A stretch of 64,000 nt of DNA, from contig JAWKMU010000005.1 in the NCBI GenBank assembly GCA_041392065.1, positions 124,001 through 188,000 on the forward strand, given 5' to 3'. A program made the position numbers and the translations under genes. Below the pieces are notes generated by a model. It was not told the DNA's origin. It did no database searches and saw only the letters and a program-made list of their open reading frames with translations. Position 1 is the stretch's first letter, and every line of letters starts with the position of its first letter. This document shows, one piece after another, positions 9,889 through 16,539 of this stretch. Source of the DNA: CAJQLB01 sp041392065 (GTDB lineage Bacteria; Bacteroidota; Bacteroidia; Flavobacteriales; Flavobacteriaceae).

Positions 9889-10473
9889 ATGAAAAGAGAA
9901 CTTATTACAGATGCTGTTTTGGTAAGCAACTACATTAAAGGTGATGAAAACGCACTTTCTGTTTTAATTAACAGACATCAGCAAAAGATTTATAGTTTTA
10001 TTTACTCAAAAGTTTTTGATAGAGATATCACTGAAGATATTTTTCAGGATACATTTATTAAAGTTATCCGAACTTTAAAACTTGGAAAATATAATGAAGA
10101 GGGTAAATTCTTGCCTTGGGTTATGCGTATTTCACACAATTTGGTTATTGATCACTTTAGAAAGAATAATCGTATGCCTAAATTTGACAACAGCTCAGAT
10201 TTTGATATTTTTTCTGTGCTTAGTGATTCATCACTAAATGCAGAAAGAAGTATTATTAAATCACAGGTTGAAGACGATGTAAGACGTTTAATTGAAGAGC
10301 TTCCAGAAGACCAAAAAGAAGTTTTAATAATGCGTATGTATAACGATTTGAGTTTTAAGGAAATATCTGACAAAACAGGTGTTAGCATTAATACTGCTTT
10401 AGGCAGAATGCGTTATGCGCTTATTAACTTAAGAAAGGTTATTGATAAGCATAATATAGTTTTAACAAATTAA
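9889..10473 (+). CDS. Sigma-70 family RNA polymerase sigma factor (ECF-like)
   Basis: I chose the ATG at 9889 (194 residues, MKRELITDAVLV) rather than the in-frame TTG at 9868, because homologous proteins typically begin close to this point. Region 2 is clear: HQQKIYSFIYS followed by EDIFQDTFIKVI, and then WVMRISHNLVIDHFRK, the core and -10 recognition helices. Region 4 near residues 135-185 has LPEDQKEVLIMRM and FKEISDKTGVSINTALGRMR, a helix-turn-helix. There is no anti-sigma gene of the usual transmembrane kind next to it. The next gene is a 49-codon gene in the same direction, which may form a unit with it. Confidence 0.9.
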   Translation: MKRELITDAVLVSNYIKGDENALSVLINRHQQKIYSFIYSKVFDRDITEDIFQDTFIKVIRTLKLGKYNEEGKFLPWVMRISHNLVIDHFRKNNRMPKFDNSSDFDIFSVLSDSSLNAERSIIKSQVEDDVRRLIEELPEDQKEVLIMRMYNDLSFKEISDKTGVSINTALGRMRYALINLRKVIDKHNIVLTN

Positions 10474-10542
10474 TTTTTTAAATCATACAATAAATAAAGT
10501 TTTGCTACGTTCAATTATAAATAAAAACCAAAAATTAATTAA

Positions 10543-10692
10543 ATGGCAAAACTTTACATTGAAAAATCTAAACATTCTGAAACATTAAAACCGAAGGAAG
10601 AAACGGTTAATTTTCTTCTAAATTTTTCTCAAGCTTTAAGTGTTATAAATTGTAGTAAAAGTAAATTAAAGTTTGAAGCGCTTCTAAACTAA
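10543..10692 (+). CDS. Small conserved-looking protein downstream of the sigma factor
   Basis: A 49-residue gene from ATG 10543 to TAA 10690-10692. The product starts MAKLYIEKSKHSETLKP and continues with a predicted helix around NFLLNFSQALSV, then a short Cys- and Lys-containing tail. It has no signal peptide or membrane segment. It lies 69 bases after the sigma factor stop and directly before a strong hairpin with a T-run, so it is the last gene of that transcript. I recall similar short genes beside sigma factors in other flavobacteria, but have no family name. It could be a small regulator of the sigma factor; that is inference. Confidence 0.65.
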   Translation: MAKLYIEKSKHSETLKPKEETVNFLLNFSQALSVINCSKSKLKFEALLN

Positions 10693-10701
10693 ACTTTGGC
10701 G

Positions 10702-10742
10702 AAAAAAAGCCTTGATTTTTATAATTAAGGCTTTTTTGTTTT
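10702..10742 (+). terminator. Rho-independent terminator after the sigma factor unit
   Basis: Arms around AAAAAGCCTT (to 10713) and AAGGCTTTTT (from 10727) enclose a 13-base A+T-rich loop and are followed by more T residues. It ends the sigma factor and small-protein transcript, and may also serve the convergent minus-strand gene. Confidence 0.8.
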
Positions 10743-10765
10743 AGTTACCTTGTTAGAGGTAATTT

Positions 10766-11497
10766 TTATTTCTTAGGTAAATACAATTTCATTTCACCAA
10801 TTTCTAATTTGTCTAAATGTCCCATTTTACTTTCGTCTTTTGTAATTAAGTGCATATGTAAAAATGAGTCATGATGCGTAAAAATTCCTTTATGTTCAGT
10901 TGAAAAAAATCCAATTATCTCTGCGTCTTCGTTTTGAATATTGTAATTAGTTTGCCCTTGATGTGCTTCATTAGGTGAAGATACTTTTGTTCCTTCAGGT
11001 AAATTTTGAATATGAATAATCGCACTTGATACTCGTCCGATTAATTTAAAAGCAAAAGGTCTTTTTAATTTTAATGTTTTCTCGTCAACAAACTTCTCTA
11101 AATCCTTAATTGTCTTTGTTTTAGATGGTATATTAACCTCGTTCCATTCTGTTATGTTTGTATAAACAAAAAATGGTGCAGAGGTTTCAAACGTTTGTTC
11201 TACAATCATTGTAGAGTTAGATGTCACTTTTGAGACAAAGCTTTTTCCATTATTAATGAGTAATTCACCCTTTAAATAACTTACTGGACCAAGTCCATAA
11301 AGTCCATTTTTGTTTGTAATTGTGTCAAGGTTAATACTGCTATCTAATTCGCCTTTCCACATAACGTTTCTCATTGCTCCAATGATTTTTGTGTCTGGAT
11401 AGTTTTCTACTTTTTCTATCTTATTTTCTTTTGGCGTCGAATTACAACTTGTAAGTCCAAATGCCAGAAATACACACGTTAAAAGTTTAATGTTCAT
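10766..11497 (-). CDS. Alpha-acetolactate decarboxylase-like lipoprotein
   Basis: A 243-residue protein with a lipoprotein signal peptide ending in the lipobox LTSC (Cys18). The rest resembles the acetolactate decarboxylase fold: an N-terminal part with NGLYGLGPVSYLKGELLI, and a C-terminal part with GFFSTEHKGIFTHHDSFLHMH followed by a MGHLD segment. The HxH pair and the later GH match the three zinc-binding histidines of that family. Known members convert acetolactate to acetoin in the cytoplasm, so export and lipid anchoring are unusual. No acetolactate synthase gene is adjacent. The fold assignment is fairly firm; the substrate is not. Confidence 0.72.
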   Translation of the reverse strand: MNIKLLTCVFLAFGLTSCNSTPKENKIEKVENYPDTKIIGAMRNVMWKGELDSSINLDTITNKNGLYGLGPVSYLKGELLINNGKSFVSKVTSNSTMIVEQTFETSAPFFVYTNITEWNEVNIPSKTKTIKDLEKFVDEKTLKLKRPFAFKLIGRVSSAIIHIQNLPEGTKVSSPNEAHQGQTNYNIQNEDAEIIGFFSTEHKGIFTHHDSFLHMHLITKDESKMGHLDKLEIGEMKLYLPKK

Positions 11498-11539
11498 GTT
11501 TGTTTTCTTAAATTTTTATTGAGTAGATGAAACTTGGCT

Positions 11540-12190
11540 TTATGCTTTCATATACTCTTTTATTAAAGACTTTCGTCCAATTGTTTTAGTAATAATATCT
11601 TTTTCAAGATTCCAGCCTCTGGCAGGAGAGTATTCTCTTCCATACCAAATAATCTGCAAGTGCAAACCATTCCAAAGTTCTTTTGGAAATATTCGTTTGG
11701 CATCTTTTTCTGTCTGAACCACATTTTTTCCATTGCTCAAATTCCATCTATACATAAGTCTATGTATATGAGTATCTACTGGAAACGCAGGCACACCAAA
11801 GGCTTGAGACATGACTACACTTGCTGTTTTATGTCCTACAGCTGGTAATGCTTCTAAAGCTTCAAAGCTTTGAGGCACCTTACCATTGTGTTTTTCAATC
11901 AAGATTTTAGATAGTCCATAAATACCTTTACTTTTCATTGGAGATAAACCAACAGGTTTAATGATGTCTCTAATTTCATCAACACTTAATTTTATCATAT
12001 CGTAAGGATTATCTGCTTTGGCGAATAGCAATGGTGTTATTTGGTTTACACGAACATCTGTACTTTGAGCAGACATAAGTACTGCTATTAGTAATGTATA
12101 AGGGTCTTTGTGATCTAACGGAATGGGGATTTCTGGATATAATTTATTTAAGGTATTTATAACAAAATCTACTTTTTCTTGCTTGGTCAT
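11540..12190 (-). CDS. nth: Endonuclease III-type DNA glycosylase lacking the iron-sulfur cluster loop
   Basis: I place the start at ATG 12190 (216 residues, MTKQEK), because an upstream in-frame extension would run through the promoter and start of the divergent bcp gene. The helix-hairpin-helix reads LPAVGHKTASVV with catalytic Lys121, followed by the catalytic aspartate in FPVDTHIHRL (Asp139). Endonuclease III removes oxidised pyrimidines and nicks the abasic site. The C-terminal region, where the classical enzyme has four cysteines holding a 4Fe-4S cluster, reads QIIWYGREYSPARGWNLEKD and has no cysteine. Cluster-less relatives are known, so activity is still plausible. Confidence 0.9.
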   Translation of the reverse strand: MTKQEKVDFVINTLNKLYPEIPIPLDHKDPYTLLIAVLMSAQSTDVRVNQITPLLFAKADNPYDMIKLSVDEIRDIIKPVGLSPMKSKGIYGLSKILIEKHNGKVPQSFEALEALPAVGHKTASVVMSQAFGVPAFPVDTHIHRLMYRWNLSNGKNVVQTEKDAKRIFPKELWNGLHLQIIWYGREYSPARGWNLEKDIITKTIGRKSLIKEYMKA

Positions 12191-12195
12191 TGGTG

Positions 12196-12203
12196 TATCT
12201 TTG
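12196..12203 (+). promoter_or_regulatory. -7 element of the bcp promoter
   Basis: TATCTTTG matches TAnnTTTG and lies 24 bases before the bcp ATG, predicting a leader of only about 18 bases. It interleaves with the oppositely oriented nth promoter at 12214-12221. No good -33 element is visible. Confidence 0.45.
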
Positions 12204-12213
12204 TAAAAAAAAT

Positions 12214-12221
12214 CAAAGTTA
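12214..12221 (-). promoter_or_regulatory. -7 element of the nth promoter
   Basis: On the minus strand this reads TAACTTTG, matching TAnnTTTG, 23 bases before the nth ATG. Together with the bcp element it fills the 37-bp gap between the two divergent genes. Confidence 0.45.
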
Positions 12222-12227
12222 ATAAAT

Positions 12228-12683
12228 ATGAACACATTAAAAGTAGGAGATAAGGCACCAAATTTTGAAGCTAACGACCAAGATGGAAACATTATTAGGC
12301 TAAGTGATTATAAAGGAAAAAAATTGGTTGTGTTTTTTTATCCTAAAGCAAATACTCCTGGTTGCACGCTTGAAGCTTGTAGTTTGAGCGATCATTATAG
12401 TGAACTTCAGGATAATGGTTATGAAATACTTGGTGTAAGTGCAGATACTGAAAAGAAACAATCTAATTTTAGAAACAAATTTTCATTTCCTTACCCTTTA
12501 TTGGCAGATGTTGATAAAAAAGTAATTAATGCCTTTGGAGTTTGGGGTAAAAAGAAATTTATGGGAAGAACTTTTGATGGTATTCATAGAATAACTTTTG
12601 TTATCAATGAAAATGGAATTATTTCACATGTTATTGATAAAGTGAAAACAAAACATCATGCAGCTCAAATATTAGAGCTATAA
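12228..12683 (+). CDS. bcp: Thioredoxin-dependent peroxiredoxin, BCP family
   Basis: A 151-residue cytoplasmic peroxiredoxin. The catalytic motif FFYPKANTPGCTLEAC gives peroxidatic Cys46 and resolving Cys51, five residues apart as in atypical two-cysteine BCP enzymes. It reduces hydrogen peroxide and organic peroxides with thioredoxin as donor. It is divergent from nth across only 37 bases, which pairs peroxide removal with repair of oxidised DNA. It ends in a strong terminator. Confidence 0.95.
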   Translation: MNTLKVGDKAPNFEANDQDGNIIRLSDYKGKKLVVFFYPKANTPGCTLEACSLSDHYSELQDNGYEILGVSADTEKKQSNFRNKFSFPYPLLADVDKKVINAFGVWGKKKFMGRTFDGIHRITFVINENGIISHVIDKVKTKHHAAQILEL

Positions 12684-12713
12684 AAAAAAGCGACCATTTG
12701 GTCGCTTTTTTAT
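12682..12713. terminator. Bidirectional terminator between bcp and the convergent gene
   Basis: The arms AGCGACC and GGTCGCT surround a four-base loop, flanked by an A-run on the left and a T-run on the right. It can act on both strands, and it directly abuts the stop codon of the minus-strand gene. Confidence 0.85.
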
Positions 12714-14174
12714 TTAGTCTTCGTCTTCGTTATAAAGAACTTCTTCTGTTTCGCAACCAAACAAGCTTTGTTGTTTAATTAATTCGGCAACACCTTCAGG
12801 AAGCATTTCTTCCCATCCTTCTTCATTATTTGCAATCATGCCAAGAACTGTTCTCGAGAAAATGGTAAGGATATTTGGGTCGTAATCAGCTATATCAACC
12901 ACTTTTCCATTGTATTTAAAGAACTTGTACAACTCTTTCATTCTTGGGTGAACTTTAAGGTTTTCGCTATTTGTAACTGTTCCATCATCGTTTTGCATAG
13001 GATACAAGTAAACACGCAAATCTTTAAAGAATAATTTACCGAAAGCCTCAAGAATACCACCACTTAAATGGCGATAGTATTTTTCGTCAAAAATATCTAC
13101 AAGGTTATTTACTCCCATGGCTAATCCCATTCTACTTTTAGAGTATTGTGAGAAATATTCAACCAGTTTATAATATTCCTGAAAATTAGAAATTAATACA
13201 GTTTGCCCTAATGAGCATAGTAAACGAGCTCTATCCATAAAGTCCTGCTCATCAATTTCTCCTTCAGCTCTTAAGTTAGAAAGTGTGATTTCAAAAATTA
13301 CTTGAGTGTTTTCAGGATCGACTCTATTTTCTTTTAAAAACATACTGTATGATTTCTCATACATGTCCATATTAACTTTAGTAACAGGTCTAAAACTTCC
13401 ACGTAAAGTGAGAATGTTCTTTTTATATAAAACTCTGGCTGGTAAAACATTATTACCATCTGGAGCAAACATTACAGCATCAGTCATACCATTTTTAACA
13501 AGCTGTAAACTCATTAATCGGTTATCAACATTCTCAAAAACTGGTCCCGAAAAGTTAATAGTATCTATTTCCAGTTGGTCTTTGTCTAAATGGTCATATA
13601 AATAACGCAACAGTTTTTTTGGCTCATTGTATTTGTAAAAAGCACCATATATTAAATTGGTTCCAAGAATACCCAAAGTTTCTTGTTGAAGTCTCGCATC
13701 ATTTTCTTTAAACCTCAAATGCAGTATAATGTCATTGTAATCTTGGTCAGGTTCTAATTGGTACTTAATACCAACCCAACCATGGCCTTTGTATTTTTTA
13801 GCAAAATCAATAGTGGCAACTGTGTTTGCAAACGAAAAGAAAATTTTATTAGGATGTTTTTCTCGTGTAATACGCTCTTCAATTAAACCAATTTCATGAT
13901 TAAGCATTTTTCTTAATCGAGCTTCGGTAACATAGCGTTTATCGTCTTCAATCCCATAAATGGCGTCACTAAAATCTTTATCGTAAGCAGACATGGATTT
14001 CGCAATTGTTTTGGATGCTCCACCTGCTCTAAAAAACTGCCTTACAGTTTCTTGACCTGCTCCAATTTCAGCAAAAGTCCCATAAATATTATCGTTTAAA
14101 TTTATTCTAAGTGCTTTCTGTTTAATAGATGGCACATTTTCGATAACCATATCGCCTTTAAGGGTAATTTCCAT
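12714..14174 (-). CDS. Large conserved cytoplasmic protein of unknown function
   Basis: A 486-residue soluble protein with no signal peptide and no membrane segment. Striking conserved-looking blocks are GTFAEIGAGQETVRQFFRAGG near residue 35, HLDKDQLEIDTINFSGPVF near 195, LVKNGMTDAVMFAPDG near 225, and GLAMGVNNLVDIFDEKYYRHL near 350. The tail is acidic. I recall close relatives in Bacteroidota carried under inconsistent names, including TonB-dependent receptor and nicotinate-nucleotide adenylyltransferase. The sequence fits neither: there is no outer-membrane barrel or plug, and no HxGH nucleotidyltransferase motif. I therefore leave the function open. Confidence 0.85.
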   Translation of the reverse strand: MEITLKGDMVIENVPSIKQKALRINLNDNIYGTFAEIGAGQETVRQFFRAGGASKTIAKSMSAYDKDFSDAIYGIEDDKRYVTEARLRKMLNHEIGLIEERITREKHPNKIFFSFANTVATIDFAKKYKGHGWVGIKYQLEPDQDYNDIILHLRFKENDARLQQETLGILGTNLIYGAFYKYNEPKKLLRYLYDHLDKDQLEIDTINFSGPVFENVDNRLMSLQLVKNGMTDAVMFAPDGNNVLPARVLYKKNILTLRGSFRPVTKVNMDMYEKSYSMFLKENRVDPENTQVIFEITLSNLRAEGEIDEQDFMDRARLLCSLGQTVLISNFQEYYKLVEYFSQYSKSRMGLAMGVNNLVDIFDEKYYRHLSGGILEAFGKLFFKDLRVYLYPMQNDDGTVTNSENLKVHPRMKELYKFFKYNGKVVDIADYDPNILTIFSRTVLGMIANNEEGWEEMLPEGVAELIKQQSLFGCETEEVLYNEDED

Positions 14175-14244
14175 TTATAATATGTTGAATTTATAGTAAG
14201 TAACAAAGGTATTAAATTACACACGCAAAGAAAAAAATAAACCC

Positions 14245-14252
14245 TATTTTTG
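14245..14252 (+). promoter_or_regulatory. Possible -7 element for the metallo-hydrolase gene
   Basis: TATTTTTG matches TAnnTTTG 17 bases before the TTG start at 14270. It implies a very short leader. Confidence 0.35.
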
Positions 14253-14269
14253 TTGTAAAATTAACACAT

Positions 14270-15031
14270 TTGAAAGTTACGTTTTTAGGCACAGGAACTT
14301 CTCAAGGCATACCTATTATTGGTAGTAATCATCCAGTTTGTTTAAGTACTAATAAAAAAGATAAGCGCTTACGAGTATCTATTTTGGTTGAATGGGATGA
14401 CTATGCTTTTGTGGTGGATTGTGGACCTGATTTTAGATACCAAATGTTAAGAGCTAATTGCACTAAAATTGATGGTATTCTTTTTACACACGAACATGCA
14501 GACCATGTTGCAGGATTAGACGACATTAGACCTTTCTGTTTTATGCAAGGTCCTTTACCATTGTATGCTCATGAGCGCGTTTTAAAAGCTTTTTATGAAC
14601 GATTTGCCTATATTTTTGAGACTGTAAATCGTTATCATGGAGCTCCAAGTGTATCAACGCATGAAATTAAAAACGAACCTTTTTTGTTAGGAAACCTCAA
14701 TGTGCTTCCTATCAATGTTTATCATGATAAATTGCAAGTTTTTGGATACAGATTTAAGAATTTTGCTTATTTAACTGATGTAAAAACTGTTGAAGAAGTC
14801 GAGTTGGTAAAACTTAAAAATCTTGATGTATTGGTAGTTAATGCTTTACGTATAGAACCACACCAATCGCATTTTAACCTTGAAGAAGCTCTTGATTTTA
14901 TTAAGCTTGTTAATCCTAAAAAAGCTTATTTAACACATATAAGTCATAAATTGGGATTTCATGATGAAGTACAACAAATGCTTCCTAAAAACGTTTTTTT
15001 AGCCTACGATACTTTAGAATTAAACTTATAA
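14270..15031 (+). CDS. Metallo-beta-lactamase fold hydrolase, phosphodiesterase-like
   Basis: A 253-residue protein that appears to start at TTG 14270, giving MKVTFLGTGTSQGIP, the normal first strand and turn of the fold. There is no ATG at a sensible place upstream. The metal motif HEHADH is at about residues 74-79, and later ligands are in the NVYHDK, LTDV and THISHKLG segments. The arrangement, with a conserved CGPDFRYQML before the HxHxDH, resembles PhnP- or RNase Z-like cyclic phosphodiesterases. The natural substrate is unknown. The next gene follows after ten bases. Confidence 0.85.
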   Translation: MKVTFLGTGTSQGIPIIGSNHPVCLSTNKKDKRLRVSILVEWDDYAFVVDCGPDFRYQMLRANCTKIDGILFTHEHADHVAGLDDIRPFCFMQGPLPLYAHERVLKAFYERFAYIFETVNRYHGAPSVSTHEIKNEPFLLGNLNVLPINVYHDKLQVFGYRFKNFAYLTDVKTVEEVELVKLKNLDVLVVNALRIEPHQSHFNLEEALDFIKLVNPKKAYLTHISHKLGFHDEVQQMLPKNVFLAYDTLELNL

Positions 15032-15041
15032 CCTAAACTTT

Positions 15042-15548
15042 ATGAAAAGTAAAATCTTTCTTTACCTATTTATTTTTGCTTTGTTATTGGTACTGTTTCA
15101 ATATGTAAACTCAAAAAATGTATTAGAATCTTATGAAAAGAAATTAAAAGTTGCTGATGAAAGGGAAGAGGCTTATAAAGATTCCATCATGTCTTTACAT
15201 AGTGAAGTACTTGATTTAATGTATTTTAACTTAGAGAACAATGACGATGCTTTAAGCTATTTTGAACGAGATGGTTATGATACATCTGAATTAATTCCTT
15301 TTATAAAAGATGAAATTTACAGGCTAAATGAGGTTAAAGGTGAGCATCCACTTGTTCCTTATGAATCTATGAATGATGGTAGAATGCTTATAAATAAAGT
15401 AAGGTTATTGAACCATAAGTGGATTTTAGCCGATTTTTCTGATGGAAAATATTGGGGAGAATTGTTTATTACTTACGAAATAATAGATAAAAAAGAGCTA
15501 AAATTTAAGTTGGTAGAATCGTTTATGTATCCACCAGATTCCTATTAA
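15042..15548 (+). CDS. Membrane-anchored protein of unknown function
   Basis: A 168-residue protein with one N-terminal membrane helix (about residues 4-22), then a charged, likely coiled-coil stretch (about 25-60) and a small C-terminal domain with GRMLINKVRLLNHKWILADFSDG. The downstream domain is probably periplasmic. It is translated just after the metallo-hydrolase, so the two may be co-transcribed. I do not recognise a named family. Its stop overlaps that of the convergent esterase gene by four bases. Confidence 0.75.
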   Translation: MKSKIFLYLFIFALLLVLFQYVNSKNVLESYEKKLKVADEREEAYKDSIMSLHSEVLDLMYFNLENNDDALSYFERDGYDTSELIPFIKDEIYRLNEVKGEHPLVPYESMNDGRMLINKVRLLNHKWILADFSDGKYWGELFITYEIIDKKELKFKLVESFMYPPDSY

Positions 15549-16195
15549 ATCTTTTCAGACAACCAATCTTTGAAAGCATAAAAATTTTGAGGAGCAACTC
15601 CATGACCTACAGGAAATTCTTCATAAACATGCTTAACTTTTAACTTGTTAAGAATTTCAGGAGTTCGTCTTGCCCATTCAATGGGAATAACCTGATCTAC
15701 ACTTCCATGAGAACAATAAAAGTTTAAGTTGCTTAGGTCTTTATTTTCAAAACCATCAGTAATGATGTCTAAGTTAATATAACCACTTAAAGCAATTACA
15801 TTCTTTACTTTTTCAGGATAACTTAATGCTACAGAGTAACTCAATATTGTTCCTTGGCTAAAACCTAATAGACTAACTTTGTTTTTATCTATTGGATAAT
15901 AGTTAATGACTTCATCAATAAAATGCGAGATTTTATCTCTTGATGCTTTGGCTTGCTTATCGTCACTCCACTTATTTTGTTCAGCATCAAAATTAATCGC
16001 ATACCAAGCATTGCCAAAAGGATGCATAGGGTAAGGTGCCCTTACCGAAATAATAAATAATTCTTTTGGAAGTTCAGAAGCAAACGAGAATAAATCATTT
16101 TCGTCACTTCCATAACCATGAAACATGATTAAAACTGGAGCATCTTCTTTTAAAGAAGATGGTCTTGTAATGTGATAGAGTGAAAGGCTTTTCAT
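15545..16195 (-). CDS. Alpha/beta hydrolase, phospholipase/carboxylesterase family
   Basis: A 216-residue cytoplasmic esterase. The nucleophile elbow is GFSQG with Ser113, and the catalytic histidine is His198 in FPVGHGVAPQ. The acid is expected in the SHGSVDQVIP segment. The oxyanion region is MFHGYGSDENDL near residue 24. This is the pattern of the small carboxylesterase/acyl-protein thioesterase family. It lies 5 bases from the next minus-strand gene and could be in the same transcript as the dihydroorotase-like gene. Confidence 0.88.
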   Translation of the reverse strand: MKSLSLYHITRPSSLKEDAPVLIMFHGYGSDENDLFSFASELPKELFIISVRAPYPMHPFGNAWYAINFDAEQNKWSDDKQAKASRDKISHFIDEVINYYPIDKNKVSLLGFSQGTILSYSVALSYPEKVKNVIALSGYINLDIITDGFENKDLSNLNFYCSHGSVDQVIPIEWARRTPEILNKLKVKHVYEEFPVGHGVAPQNFYAFKDWLSEKI

Positions 16196-16200
16196 GAAAT

Positions 16201-16533
16201 TTAGTTACCTAAATTTGCAAATAATTTTTGATAGAATTTACCTAAAATTGGAGTAGGTTCAGCACGACCAGTGACAGCTGTCATAAAGCCATAAATAAAA
16301 AGGACTCCAAAAAACATGTACCATCCCAATGTAACAAACCAGCTATCAAAACCACCAATAATGTATCCTAAAGCAAAAAAAGTAAGCCATAAGCCTAAAG
16401 CTTGACGAACATGAAAACTGGTAAATTCATTCTTCTTATCATTATTCAAATAGAAGGCGATAATAGTACCAATTATGGTCAAGTAGCCAATAATAGCATT
16501 TGTTTTTCCTTCTTCAATTGTGTTTTGATCCAT
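16201..16533 (-). CDS. Small DUF4870/Tic20-like membrane protein
   Basis: A 110-residue protein with three to four hydrophobic segments. The conserved feature is a first membrane helix followed by charged residues and then FTSFHVRQALGLWLTFF, which fits the DUF4870/Tic20-like group. The function is unknown. It is tightly placed between the esterase and the dihydroorotase-like gene, with gaps of 5 and 6 bases. Confidence 0.75.
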   Translation of the reverse strand: MDQNTIEEGKTNAIIGYLTIIGTIIAFYLNNDKKNEFTSFHVRQALGLWLTFFALGYIIGGFDSWFVTLGWYMFFGVLFIYGFMTAVTGRAEPTPILGKFYQKLFANLGN

Positions 16534-16539
16534 TTTATT

